Of a stretch of 64,000 nt of DNA, positions 9,365 to 20,061 are shown one piece after another. The notes beneath the pieces are model-generated. The model had not been told where the DNA came from. It made no database searches and saw nothing but the letters and a program-made list of their open reading frames with translations. Origin of the DNA: Symbiodinium kawagutii (Eukaryota; Sar; Dinophyceae; Suessiales; Symbiodiniaceae); NCBI GenBank assembly GCA_009767595.1, contig VSDK01012259.1, positions 1 to 64,000 of the forward strand. The letters are read 5' to 3'. A program made the translations under genes and the position numbers. Positions within the stretch are counted from its first letter, which is position 1. Every line of letters begins with the position of its first letter.

Positions 9365-11130
9365 GCAAGTATGTAGCCATGACAGCAGCATCCCAAGTTC
9401 TCTGAAGACCTTGCTAACCTTACAATTTTCAAAACAGTGTAGGCCCCAGGTGCAGAAATTTGGTGGTCGCAATTTGTTTGTTGTTTTGATTTGCAAATGG
9501 ATGCTTGCGTCGAGTGGCCGGTGCCTGGTTGCTGTGAAATGTTTTGAGAAGCAGGTGCAGAACACCTGCGTTTTCATTTTAGATGTTGCAGACAGAATGT
9601 TCTGCTCTAGGGCTTGGCCATTTTAGTTGCTGTGATGCATTGGTTCCCCGTGGCTGAATTGTATTACTTAAATAATAACACTCAATTCGAACATCGCTGG
9701 GCACAAGCCATGCAGAAACAAAGACGTTTTTTCAAGCATCGCCGGGAACAAGCATTGCAGAAACCAAGATGCAGAAGTGACTGGCTCATGCCGAGTCACC
9801 ATGTTGCAACGCAACGGTCAAGTGCAGTGACCACAGATTTGGGGCTTTTGTGGTTGCTATAGTAAACACTTCGAGAACATGTCGATCTGCTTTCAACGAG
9901 AAATAAGGGGTTTGCTCGCTTTGCCATACCAGAAGCTGGTGAATACCTTGGAGGACACAATTTGTTGGTGGGCCACCTCCTTTAGTGCTTGTGTGCAGGC
10001 GTCCCGGCATGGCTATGGCAGGTGCCATTGCCCCCTCCATTGCTTGCAGCCGTGAAATTTTTGCTTCATGATTTCTTTGATGAATGTTGCTCATCTGTTT
10101 GCGCCACTGAGTGCAGTGCAAAGTCTATGCGTGTACCATTGCAGTTTTCACTCACATCAGCTTAGCGTGCATCATATAGTTGCCTCTGTGAGCGGGGCCC
10201 CATGAAGTTCAAACAGATGGCGGCGCTGGTCATCCTGTTGATGAGAACGTATGGAGATGTTTGCGAGGATGCAGGCACGCATTTGCAGGAGGACTGCGCT
10301 GGAAAGGGAAACCTAACAGCGGGAGCTCGCCTCTTCCACCTTTTGGCGTGCAGACGTGACGTGTCTTGTTTGCGCACTCACAACTTTCAATTGGTTAACG
10401 TTCATGACCTGACAATTTGGTGGAGTGAACAGTCTCTTGCATTGTTTGTGCTCAATCAAGGTTCTCTATAACGAGAGCATGAATCTACTTTGTGCTGTCG
10501 GGTTTCTCGCAGCGTTACAAGGTGTTGCTTGTTTGAATTTAGGTTTGCGACAAACCAACTCAACTCTTGAAACTTGCTTTCTGGGGGGGGTTCTTCCTTG
10601 CAACATGTTTCAGTGTTGCTAGTTGTTTGCTTGCTAAGTTGCGGACGTTACGGTCCGGATGTTTGTGGTGGTGCGCACCACCGTGCAACACCTGGATATT
10701 TCTGAGCCGGGGATCGACCGGAAGAAGGATCACAAGGGTCCGAGGCCCTGACACTGCAATGTGCGTGTGGAACATGACATGTTTAGATCGATGTTATGGG
10801 GTATGGATTGGACACGCAAACGTTTTCCCTTAAGCTTACCAGCTAGATTGAGTGCCTGCATACTTAGTTGTATCTTTAAGTATATATAATAATTGATGTA
10901 TCTGCATGTTGCGTTGTATGCGGTGTACACTTGCCAGGCTCGAGGCGTTATCGCCGTGTGGTCAAAGCCAATCGCTTGGTGAGGAGGATCATTTACTTGC
11001 AGCTTAGCTGCTATAGCAAAACCATGGGGTCCAATTGACAACCTGTGCGTCGTGTTTTCCACGTTGGATCTGAGTGGTGACCATTGTGTCTAAGGTGTGA
11101 ATATTGTTTCCGGAAAGGAATACATTACTG
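9365..11130 (+). other. Between genes A and B; weak exon candidates
   Basis: Possible gene B 5' exons: 9907-9970 (after AATAAG, reading GFARFAIPEAGEYLGGHNL) and 10187-10366 (two competing open frames after CTGTGAG). A two-copy 30-base repeat (CATCGC(T/C)GGG(C/A)ACAAGC) lies at 9693-9770. None of these can be fixed without transcripts. Confidence 0.3.
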
Positions 11131-11205
11131 CATAGAGAATCCTTCCTCGACACTGCTTTGGAATTATCCTCCTATGCAGGTGCATTTCCAACACATTCAT
11201 ATCTT

Positions 11206-11390
11206 GGATTGCCATGTGTGGGACCATCGATCATGCTCTCAGCCAAGTTACTCGTCCAACAGGATATGCTCCATCGTCACCAGACCAAAGTGATCAGCGT
11301 GCCGCTCGGCGCCTATGGCGCGAAGAGCCAGTATCTTGGACTTGTTCTATCAAAGCAGTCTGTGAGAGAACATCTGGGGGATGCAGTTAT
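11206..11390 (+). CDS. Gene B exon
   Basis: A 180-base open segment ending at a strong donor (GTAAGA at 11399-11404, within GGGTCTACGTAAGAG). The favoured frame reads HALSQVTRPTGYAPSSPDQS and then DQRAARRLWREEPVSW. A second frame is also open. The upstream acceptor is not certain. Confidence 0.4.
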
Positions 11391-11512
11391 GGGTCTACGT
11401 AAGAGTTAACTTCAAGTACAACTTAAAATACAATTGGTGTATCTGATTATTTTTCAAGTTCCCTGGAGGTTTCAACAACAGTCTAGGCTTATTCATTGTT
11501 TTTCTTACTCTT

Positions 11513-11697
11513 TTGATAGGAATCTTGTTGCTGCATGCCTTCAAAAGAAAAGCAATCAGCTAAACAAGATGCTTTTGGAATTGTGGATTCAAAACCATTC
11601 TGCCTTTCCCTTCAACGACTCAGCCTTTGAGGAAACAGGTCACGCTGTATACCACTGCACCATATCTGCTAGATTTGGGCACTACAGTTGACCCACT
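11513..11697 (+). CDS. Gene B exon region, two possible frames
   Basis: After TTTTGATAG one frame reads NLVAACLQKKSNQLNKMLLE, in phase with the previous donor. A second frame from about 11570 reads QVTLYTTAPYLLDLGTTVDP and then LQRRWLWCDK. Both look protein-like and only one can be used in one transcript. Confidence 0.35.
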
Positions 11698-11788
11698 GCA
11701 GAGGCGATGGCTGTGGTGTGACAAGAATCATTCTATAGCTTCATGCATTGTACCTGTTGGGTTAATTTGATTCTTTTGTGCTTGGCAG

Positions 11789-11927
11789 GGAACGACTGGC
11801 TCGGCTCAAGTCCACGCTCAACGTGAACCTTGTGCAGCACTACCAAGACTCTCTCGGCCGTAACAGGGTCAAGGGTGGCCCGAACTTGAAAGAATCAGCT
11901 GAATACCCGATTGGTCTTGGCTTGAAG
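11789..11927 (+). CDS. Gene B exon
   Basis: Starts after CTTGGCAG and reads ERLARLKSTLNVNLVQHYQD, then KESAEYPIGLGLK. It ends at a GC donor (GCCTGG) in phase 0, or at TAG (11934-11936) if unspliced. The 'SAEYP.GLG' ending recalls the C-termini of dinoflagellate retroelement-like proteins (from memory, not searched). Confidence 0.5.
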
Positions 11928-12210
11928 GCCTGGTAGTTACATTGCCATGTGTTTGATTTTGAAGCAAACGTATCTAGAAAGCTAAAGTTTGTCAGAATAG
12001 TTCACTCACTTTGCGTCGAGCTACTGGTATGTTCTGGATGTCATAACAGGATTAGTTCTGATCCTTTTGAAGGTGGGCACCCTTCTCAGCCAGTATGTGC
12101 ATCTTGATTGCAAACCGGTTTCTTCCCAACGGACAGTGTGAACTCCAAATTTGCAGCCAGTGGCTTTCTTTACGTGAACGAATGCTATGAGACTCAATTA
12201 AACCTTGCAG

Positions 12211-12347
12211 CAAAAACCTGTGAATGTTCGGGTCAGCATTGGTCGCCCAAGGTCTGAAAACAAGCCTGCGGTGATGTCCGATGCAGGGCTTCAATTCGAA
12301 GACTTCGGAGACGATTCCTCGGACAGCGGAATTGACCACATTCTGCA
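12211..12347 (+). CDS. Gene B exon
   Basis: Starts after ACCTTGCAG and reads QKPVNVRVSIGRPRSENKPA, then FEDFGDDSSDSGIDHIL. It ends as CA before GTAACA. The next exon at 13277 supplies G, completing the codon (CAG) and keeping phase across the intron. Without splicing the frame stops at TAA 12349-12351. Confidence 0.6.
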
Positions 12348-12659
12348 GTAACAACTTGCTGCCCGCAAGATCCGAGTGAAACAGATTTGCAAAGAGTGAT
12401 CCCTTGTACTAGTAATCTGCATAGCTCTGCACATGTGCTGACATGCTGTATGTTCTAAATTCTAGCGATGCTCCTTCTCAGAAGTGCTGTGACTTTGGCA
12501 ATCATCTGAGACCTATTTGTAGCAAACTTTGTCAAATCTTGGATCAAGAACTTTCTGGTCAATTCGGGTGTGTGCGTGTGGCTGAGCTGCATCTTCAGCT
12601 ATTACCTTTGAGGTCTTGACCAGTGGAAAACCACATTGGTGGCAATGTATCTTCAGTAC

Positions 12660-13190
12660 ATACCACATCCCAGCTAGGCATCACAAACACGAATTTCACG
12701 ATTGGACCATGCCGCCAAATAGGCTGCGTGAAAATCACAGTCTATGGCTCCAATGTGTGATATGAATTTCACGTTCTACAGGTAATTCCGCGAGTTCATT
12801 CCCACCAAAGTGATTTCATGAAATTCACGTTTTATGAATGCACACTGTGTCATACGATTTTCAGGTTCTATGATGTACCCCACGGTGCTGCAAACATGAA
12901 ATTCACGATTTAACAATGTAAATGTCTAGTAAGATAGTGGTAAATGTGAATTTCACGTTTCAGTGCTGCAGCGTGCCTGTGGCCAGCCTACACAGTTCTC
13001 ACAAAACGTGAATTTCACTTTCTCTTTTTGATGGTATGTCAGCCGAAACATGAACAATTACATCATATAGGCTATCTTTAGAAAACTGGGAAACGTGAAC
13101 TTCCGTGAACTGACCAGTATGAATCGTTTATGTATGTCAGGAGGCGTGAACTTTTCGTGAAATTCACTTTCCATGGATTCAGGTAGCTTT
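12660..13190. repeat. Array of the near-palindrome GTGAATTTCACG in an intron
   Basis: Around ten copies of CGTGAATTTCACG-like words, on either strand because the word is nearly self-complementary. Forms include ATGAATTTCACGTT, ATGAAATTCACGTT, GTGAATTTCACGTT and GTGAATTTCACTTT. They are spaced about 35-65 bases through the 0.9 kb intron 12348-13276 of gene B. Confidence 0.8.
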
Positions 13191-13276
13191 GGCATATGCT
13201 GGGATGTTTCTTGACAGCAATCATAGCATCAACAAACATCCAAAGCTTTTTTTGTTAATGGTCATTGTCTACCCAG

Positions 13277-14993
13277 GGGAAGCCATGAGGATGACGATGC
13301 TTTCCGCACCCCAGAAAGACCACCGTCCAAGGGATCAGCAAAGGGTGACGTGAAAGGTAAAGCAAAAGCAGCAGCCATGGCAGTCATGAAGGGGTCCTCC
13401 AAGGGAGGAAGCAAAGCCAAGCAAGGTGCAACTTTGACAGGCAAGGGCAAAAAAGGTTTGAGCAAGACAGACCATGGATCCAAGGGAACACACACAGGTA
13501 AGGGAGTTGGCTTTCCAGGCAAAGGTCAACGCCCTCCAGCGCCTGATGCGCCCAGTGCATCCACTCCCAGGACAGGTCCTAGCGCTATCCCGAACCCCCC
13601 ACAGTTGAGCCGATTGCGAAAGCTTGCAACCAGAGACGTTGAAGCAGATGCAGTTGAAGATGTACCGAAAAAAAGAATCATGGGGAAGAGTCCTCCTGGA
13701 AGCGACGATCAAAATGAAATTGCTGCCAAGGGACAGCAAAGAGTTCAAGAGGAGGAGACAAATCATGGCACGCCAAAAAGCAAAGATGCAGACAACAAGA
13801 AGACAGAACGTCGCAAAAGCCAGCCAGATGAGACTGTTCCTTCCAAGAAAAAGAAGAAAACCGAACCAACAGGTGAAGACGCAGCTGAAACTGCAGCTGA
13901 AGATGCAGAAGATGAAGAGGCTGTTCCTGTGAAGAAAAAGAAGAAGAAAGATCGTACTGGTGAAGATGCAACTGGAGAAGATGAGGGTGTTCCGTCCAAG
14001 AAAAAGAAGAAAACCGAACCGACAGGTGAAGATGCAGCTGAAGATGCAGCTGATGATGTAGAAGAGGAAGAGGCCGTTCCTGTGAAGAAAACGAAGAAGA
14101 AAGATCGTACTGGTGAAGATGCAAATGAAGAAGATGAGAGTGTTCCTTCCAAGAAAAAGAAGAAAACCAAACCGACATGTGAAGAGGAAGCTGAAGATGC
14201 AGAAGAGGAAGAGGCTGTTCCAGCGAAGAAAAAGAAGAAGAAAGATCGTAGCGGTGAAGATGCAAATGAAGAAGATGAGAGTGTTCCTTCCAAGAAAAAG
14301 AAGAAAACCAAACCGACATGTGAAGAGGAAGCTGAAGATGCAGAAGAGGAAGAGGCTGTTTCTGCAAAGAAAAAGAAGAAGAAAGATCGTAGCGGTAAAG
14401 ATGCAAGTGAAGATGATGCGACAGCTGTTTCCAAGAAAAAGAAGACAACAGAACAGACCGGTGAAGATGCAGCTGAAGATCCAAAAGAGGAGGCGGTTCT
14501 TCCTGAGAAACAGAAGAAAGCACAGACTTGTGAGGAACCACAACCATGTGATGATCAAGACTCTCGAGCTGTTACCACACTTGCTTTACGCAACGCTCCG
14601 ACGCATGCTTTAAGCAAAGCTCCGACAGTGCAGTACCCTGAAGATGCTGGGGACCGCTTCAACATGAAGAGAGCTGCTCTGGATGAAAGGGTTGAGGCCG
14701 ATCAACCTTGCAACCAAATACAACTCACTTTGGAAGACTTGCAACATGTGGTGAGGACACCCAGAAAGCAATTGTACCAAACCAGCTTGGGATCACCCAT
14801 ACCAAAGGAACAGACACACATTGATCAGTACTTGGTTGCGCAGGCAGCGCCACAGAAACATCATGGCAAAGGGAAAGGCGGCAAAAGCATCCCACAAGAC
14901 AACGGACCCACAAAGGAGATTGATTCTGAAGGTGCTCTGGGTTCTCACCAAACGTCTATCTTCGCTTTTTCTAAAGACACTAGTTCTAACTAG
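13277..14993 (+). CDS. Gene B last exon: Lys/Glu-repeat nuclear-type protein
   Basis: Open for 572 codons from a clear acceptor (TCTACCCAG) to TAG. It starts GSHEDDDAFRTPERPPSKG, then a Lys/Gly/Ala/Ser-rich segment (KGKAKAAAMAVMKGSSKGG), a Pro-rich linker, and about five tandem copies of a roughly 47-residue repeat at 13830-14510. Each repeat alternates VPSKKKKKT and acidic AEDAEEEEAV blocks with RSGEDANEED linkers. A non-repetitive tail includes LTLEDLQHVVRTPRKQLYQT. The composition (KKKKK plus acid, SKG/KGK) suggests a nuclear, chromatin- or RNA-associated, disordered protein. That is inference from composition. The high ORF count on the opposite strand is its shadow. Confidence 0.7.
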
Positions 14994-15412
14994 TTTGTAC
15001 TTGTTGAAATTTACCTGGAGGTGCTTCGCCCTCGCCCAGACCATCAGCGTTGAACCTGGTCTGCAAACCCCCCGCAGCTCCATAAAGTTGTGGCTGATAT
15101 GTGTGCAACACACTTTTTAGTGGAGTTTCCCTGCCTGTCCCAGTTGTATGGCTGTCACATGTTCTAGTGCGACTGCGCATTGTGTCTACGCATATTTATT
15201 CATATATCCATATGTACATGTAAAAAATTTAATGTAGCAACTTTACATATATATATATATATATATGTATTTGAATATATGTCCGTGCTAGATGCTTTCA
15301 GCCCAGGAAACGATCACCAACTTCGACCAGTGTCGGCAGTGTGAACCCCTTAGCCTTCAACATGGATCCCCATTGGTGGTGTGTTTTGCTTTGTTCAACC
15401 ATGTTGCTCCAG
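14994..15412. other. Intergenic, TA microsatellite
   Basis: No exon seen. (TA)n lies at 15247-15267. Confidence 0.5.
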
Positions 15413-15565
15413 GCTGGCTGTGTGAAAGGCTTGGCAGTCCGAGATTCAAGTGGTCGCCTTCGTCGCGTCGATCGCCCAGTGCTTCCAAATCCATGCAGTC
15501 CAGCGCCTCAATTCAGCCACATTGTCACTGAGGTCAGACAATTGTCTGAGGAGCAAAAGGAGCAG
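15413..15565 (+). CDS. Gene C exon
   Basis: Fifty-one codons between TGCTCCAG and GTAGCT, reading GLAVRDSSGRLRRVDRPVLP and ending VTEVRQLSEEQKEQ. The frame is also open upstream to 15341, so it could be a first exon. I do not recognise the product. Confidence 0.55.
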
Positions 15566-15690
15566 GTAGCTTCGATGTCAAGTCCCTCCGATCTGGATGT
15601 CCAGGATACACATTGATGGATCTTGTGAAAACACTTCCCTCACTCGAAACTTGAACCTACGTTGACCATTAATCGCTGTGTGGCACGCAG

Positions 15691-15750
15691 GAAAGGCGTT
15701 GCCTGTATGCAGCCATGGACCGAAGGTTTGCCCAAGGAGGCTGGAACTAG
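15691..15750 (+). CDS. Gene C small exon (ERRCLYAAMDRRFAQGGW)
   Basis: Begins after GGCACGCAG. The frame stops at TAG 15748-15750 unless spliced earlier. Confidence 0.45.
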   Translation, partial: ERRCLYAAMDRRFAQGGWN

Positions 15751-16069
15751 ACTAAATTCTTTCCACAATCATACGGTCTACAAATTCTGCATTAAGGTGG
15801 GCCCAGTCTTGAGACAAACAGGGAATGGACATTGGGGTGGGATAATGGGGATTATATAGTATAGGTGCCACTCCTTGCTAGCCCATGAAAATCAGGTCTT
15901 CCTGCTGAGATGTTGGAGAAGTACAGTCGCGCTGCTGGCCACCACAGCAAAAAGCAAGCATCCCAGATATCAAGCTACAATGCATGATGATATCGCAAAG
16001 TAAAGCAACCGGCCGTTAAACAAACCCAGCTTTTCTCAGAGAACTGCATACCAGTGACAACCAAATGAG

Positions 16070-16165
16070 GTTTGAACTCTTGAAAGAATTCTTGCTGGCT
16101 GATGAGATGTGCCGTGGCTGCATCAAAGGAGCCTGGTGCGCAACTGGTGCTCGCGTTTGCCAGCA
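16070..16165 (+). CDS. Gene C exon (FELLKEFLLADEM...)
   Basis: After CCAAATGAG the frame reads FELLKEFLLADEMCRGCIKG, an amphipathic helix followed by a CxxC. It runs directly into the 18-base minisatellite, so the 3' end is uncertain. Confidence 0.4.
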
Positions 16166-16169
16166 AAAT

Positions 16170-16364
16170 CCACGTACTTGTCCACATCCACCTACTTGTC
16201 CACATCCACGTACTTGTCCACATCCACGTACTTGTCCACATCCACGTACTTGTCCACATCCACGTACTTGTCCACATCCACGTACTTGTCCACATCCACG
16301 TACTTGTCCACATCCACGTACTTGTCCACATCCACGTACTTGTCCACATCCACGTACTTGTCCG
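16170..16364. repeat. 18-base minisatellite, about 11 copies
   Basis: Unit CACGTACTTGTCCACATC, almost without variation. All three plus frames are open (TCPHPR, VLVHIH and YLSTST repeats), and so are two minus frames, because 18 is a multiple of 3. Coding is possible, but the long ORFs here are not evidence for it. Confidence 0.9.
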
Positions 16365-16607
16365 CCAAGCATCTATCCTAGGCGTGGTGTGACCATCGAA
16401 GCTTCTGTTGAAGCGAACCTTGGCATTAAAACATTCATCATTGAATGAATGTGATTGAATGAAGCATTTCGTTCCTTTGCAGATTTTTTTGAAGCCGTCA
16501 ACATAATGATTGTTCTTATTCCAGGCTTGGGTATATAATAGGTAAAGAAGATCAACAAAGGTCTTACAAGGTAGGTATGTTCAACTTTTGATGCTTAAGT
16601 CATGTAG

Positions 16608-16703
16608 CATGTCAAGGAAGAACCGGAACAAGAATGAAGATATCTACTTGGAGATGAGCCTGTTTGATCTTGAGATGAAGTATGGAAGCACTGAAGCTGG
16701 AAG
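16608..16703 (+). CDS. Gene C exon
   Basis: After CATGTAG the frame reads MSRKNRNKNEDIYLEMSLFD and then LEMKYGSTEAG. It ends at a GC donor (GCCAGG). Confidence 0.5.
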
Positions 16704-16780
16704 GCCAGGATTTTCCATGCTGAGCACGCTTGAACACATCATTCCTATTATTTACTTGTTCTAGCAATGCCTGTGCGCAG

Positions 16781-16867
16781 GGGCTACATCCAGGATATCG
16801 TTTCCTCGCAGAAAGGAAGACCACATCCGGACAAAAAGGTGCCCATATCCAAGCATCTGCCGCTGCG
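16781..16867 (+). CDS. Gene C exon
   Basis: Between TGTGCGCAG and GTTGTC, reading GYIQDIVSSQKGRPHPDKKV then PISKHLPL. Confidence 0.55.
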
Positions 16868-16924
16868 GTTGTCAACTGCTGGTTTGGTAGTCCTTAGTTG
16901 CGACAAGTCTGAACTGCCTTGCAG

Positions 16925-17010
16925 TTCAAAAGCAACCCGAAGTACCGCATCTACAAGATATTCCAGCACACGCAGAGGAAGAGCCGCTCTGACTGCAGTC
17001 ATCGGCTGAT
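16925..17010 (+). CDS. Gene C exon
   Basis: After CCTTGCAG, reading FKSNPKYRIYKIFQHTQRKS. It is basic. The donor is not fixed. Confidence 0.5.
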
Positions 17011-17115
17011 CAAGCCTAGATCAATCATTTTGAATTCAATTTCAACAAAGCCTTTATGTTAGCTGAATGAACTGCTTCGAGGGTTTCATTGATTGTTCTT
17101 CCATGTTCTTCCCAG

Positions 17116-17453
17116 GTGGCACGGAAAACGTTGCTTCCACAAAGATAAACAAGCTTGTCTCGGCAGAGCTGGATGACGAAGAAGCCCCAGCCGAGATCGA
17201 GGGAAGAAAGAAAGTCTTGGAGTCTGCGTTTGAATCTATGATGCCATTGCAAAAAGATACCAAAAACACAGAAGAATCTGATGCTGAGAGTGCTGATGAG
17301 AGTGAAGATGATACTGATAAAGGTAAAGCGAGAAAGAAGAAGAAAACAAAGAAACCCCCTAGTGCCAAAGCAAAAGCAGCCGCAGAAAGACGAGCAGAAG
17401 CAAAAGCGAAAGCCAAGGCAGCAAGATTGGATTTGCAAAGACATTCCCCATAG
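17116..17453 (+). CDS. Gene C last exon, Lys/Ala-rich
   Basis: After CTTCCCAG the frame reads GTENVASTKINKLVSAELDD, then an acidic segment (EESDAESADESEDDTDKG) and a Lys/Ala-rich tail (KARKKKKTKKPPSAKAKAAA), to TAG at 17453. It is the third gene end in a row with a Lys block, after 9364 and 14993. Confidence 0.6.
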
Positions 17454-17783
17454 AAACATTCTGCTTTAGATTCAGTGACCTGCCCCAGGCTTGCCCTCAA
17501 GCAAAGATGAAAAATGATTTGCAAAAATCAATCAGGGGGCGTTGGCCTAAGCGTGGGGTTTTATGGAAAAAGCACATCGATTCACAGAATATGCAAAACA
17601 CAACCTGCTGTGTTTGATGTTTGTCCACTTAGCTATCACTATTGATAGAATTGGAAACTGATGGCGTGTGTGGCAATGTGGCACTGTACCAAACCTTTGA
17701 CTTCAACTGGCTTGACTGTCTCAGGCTCAAATCTTTGGCTTCCAGGTCACGGGATGTTGGCCAAGATCTGCATCTCTTTCCAG

Positions 17784-17897
17784 GGAATCAGGCACGGCTC
17801 ACCTTAATCATGCGCAGTCTGATCTTCTGGACCAGCTGCAGGCGATGAAAGCGGAGTGTGCGAAGGTGTTCAAAGACATGTCTGAGTTGGCATCCTT
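17784..17897 (+). CDS. Gene C2 exon, coiled-coil-like
   Basis: After CTTTCCAG, reading HLNHAQSDLLDQLQAMKAEC then AKVFKDMSELASL. It ends TT before GTCAGG, and the next exon supplies G, keeping phase. Confidence 0.55.
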
Positions 17898-17965
17898 GTC
17901 AGGTCCCTAGATCTATGCAATGTTTCATCCATGGCCTACATGGAACCCGCTACGCGTTTCCCCAG

Positions 17966-18044
17966 GCTCGAAACGAAGATGGTTGAAGGAACCCCTGTTT
18001 CTACTATCATGGACATGTACAACGAGAAGCGGCCAGCCATTGAG
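17966..18044 (+). CDS. Gene C2 exon
   Basis: After TTCCCCAG, reading LETKMVEGTPVSTIMDMYNE then KRPAIE, up to GTGCCG. It joins in phase with the exon ending at 17897. Confidence 0.55.
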
Positions 18045-18469
18045 GTGCCGCAGTGCAATCGATTCATACCGACTTAGTGATTTCAACTGCCTGGATATCA
18101 TATGCATATTCAGTTGGTAAACTGAACATATATCATATACACACACACATATATATATATCTATATATGTGTGAGTATGGTAAAAACACACAATTGCCTC
18201 TCCATAAAACACGTCAATGCTGACAAAACAATTTGATTCACTTTCAGTGTGCAGGTTGGCCCACCGAGACAATCACACCACCAACTCTCACCCTACCAAA
18301 GATTCCTTTTCTTTTTTCCTGACAACGTATTGAATTCCTTTGTACTTCTTTCCTTGCCCCGTGATTTGTTCAATTCCAATCTAGGTGGATTGATTTTCTT
18401 ATTTCAGCTAAGCCGATAGGTTTCCGGTTTCAACCATTAAAGTGCAGCCCAGCAGTCAAAATTCTGAAG

Positions 18470-18543
18470 TGCGAAGGCCAACGAAGACACGATCGAATCT
18501 GCGAAGTCGGCAGCTGGAACTCTCAAGCGCCGTCGAAGCCTCG
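18470..18543 (+). CDS. Gene C2 exon
   Basis: After TTCTGAAG, reading AKANEDTIESAKSAAGTLKR then RRSL. It ends G before GTGGCC. The intron to 18591 would be only 48 bases, close to the roughly 46-base introns proposed in gene A. Confidence 0.4.
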
Positions 18544-18591
18544 GTGGCCGAACGGATTCAATTGCTTTGGGTTGACGCTGCTTTCCCATAG

Positions 18592-18692
18592 GTGACAAAA
18601 AAAAGAAGGAAGAACGGTTGAAAGCCCAGCCGCAAGCATCCAGCCTGGAAGATCTAGTGACCCCGGAAAAGCAACCCAACGAAGATCTCCTT
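18592..18692 (+). CDS. Gene C2 exon
   Basis: After TTCCCATAG, reading DKKKKEERLKAQPQASSLED then LVTPEKQPNEDLL, to a GTTTCT donor. In phase with its neighbours. Confidence 0.55.
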
Positions 18693-18764
18693 GTTTCTTG
18701 TCTTAAAAAATTACTTGTTTTTGATTTACATCTTAACATCCACCATTCAAACAAACATACCAAG

Positions 18765-18854
18765 GATGACCTGGACGGAGAACCTGTGGATGACGAGGGT
18801 TTGTGGGGTGAGGAGATTTGGCCGGAAGATGGTGAAAACACTGCTTGGGATTGA
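18765..18854 (+). CDS. Gene C2 last exon: acidic, Trp-rich end
   Basis: After ATACCAAG, twenty-nine codons reading DDLDGEPVDDEGLWGEEIWP then EDGENTAWD, to TGA. The Trp-in-acid style (LWGEEIW, TAWD) matches the gene A modules, suggesting a shared short motif. Confidence 0.55.
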   Translation, partial: DDLDGEPVDDEGLWGEEIWPEDGENTAWD

Positions 18855-20061
18855 ACCTGAGCATCATGTTCAAAAAGAACTCAGACTACTTGCTCAGCTG
18901 CAGTTTGGATCATACTGCAATGCAGTATGTGGGTTTGCGTGTGAGCATGCAATCGTGTTGCTGAAAAAAACTATTGCCAGTGCATTGTGTGCGCTTGTGC
19001 TACCATTCATGTGCTACCATTCATGTGGTGTTGCGCTGATCCTTGCAATGCACATTCCACAGAAAATCAAGCAAGGTTTGATTTCTTAGATCACCGAACA
19101 ACTGAAATAAGTTTGACTGCCCATGCTTTCAGACTAGATGCCTGTAAACCAGAACCAAGATAATCATCTCAGAACCAAGTGGTTTTCAGACCTTGATCCA
19201 AATTCAATCCTCGCTGCAGCAAACCAGACCTGCCAGTGCTGTCACGTAGCCACGCAGGTCAATGTACCCGAGGCTTCAGTCAGGGCCCAGTCCTTCCGTG
19301 GAGTGCCAAAACTGGTGGAACAGTTTTTTGAATCGCTGGCAGCAGGGCAGGTGAGGTTTTGTGATAAACAAATTGGTAATTATATTTGTTGTTTAATCAC
19401 AATCATCTAAGAGTATTATATTTTTGCAATCTTTGCACATGTTTCGAATCGAGTTACCCCAAAATTATTCCCCAAAATGGGTTCTTCATTTGGAGGAACA
19501 GTTACTTGGTTTTGGTTGTCGTGGCATGATTCCTGGTACTGAACAGTGCCCTGAAGGGAACGATGAAAAGATTGCGGGAACTCACAGAAGCACTATTGGA
19601 GATACCCCATTATTTGGTTCCGCAGCTTTGATGCATGGAGAGAGCACTCAGTGAACTCGTTTTTGAATGACGCAAGCTCACAAAAACTAATCACAGTGCA
19701 CACAAGCCTCCAATAGATTAGGCAGGATAATCCGATGTACCTTGCATCTTGTCATCTTGTCCAAACTGTTTGTTATTGCTCTTGTTGGGTTGGGTGCCTC
19801 AGGAAAAATGTCCTGGATCTTGGCTACAAACTGCAAACTGCTCAAGGATGGGGTTCTGAACGTGTATTTAGCAAGTGGGTGTCCGAGCAGGAGTGGCGGC
19901 AATGCCTTCCGGAGATTTTTGAATTTCAAGTTCCCCGTGCATCTTGCCTCATCTTTTTCAACTGCTTCCTTTCGTCCCCAACCCAACCCACAGTTTTGCT
20001 AAGTACATAGAACTAGGCAATCTCAGTTGTTGGATGTTTCCTATTGTCAGTTGCCCAACAG

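Noticed and set aside
13335-14558. 407-residue minus ORF rich in Phe and Leu
   Set aside because: Antisense shadow of the Lys/Glu repeat exon of gene B.
16065-16448. 127-residue (TCPHPR)n protein as a full gene
   Set aside because: Most of it is the 18-base minisatellite, open in all plus frames. Only the first 30 residues were kept as an exon candidate.
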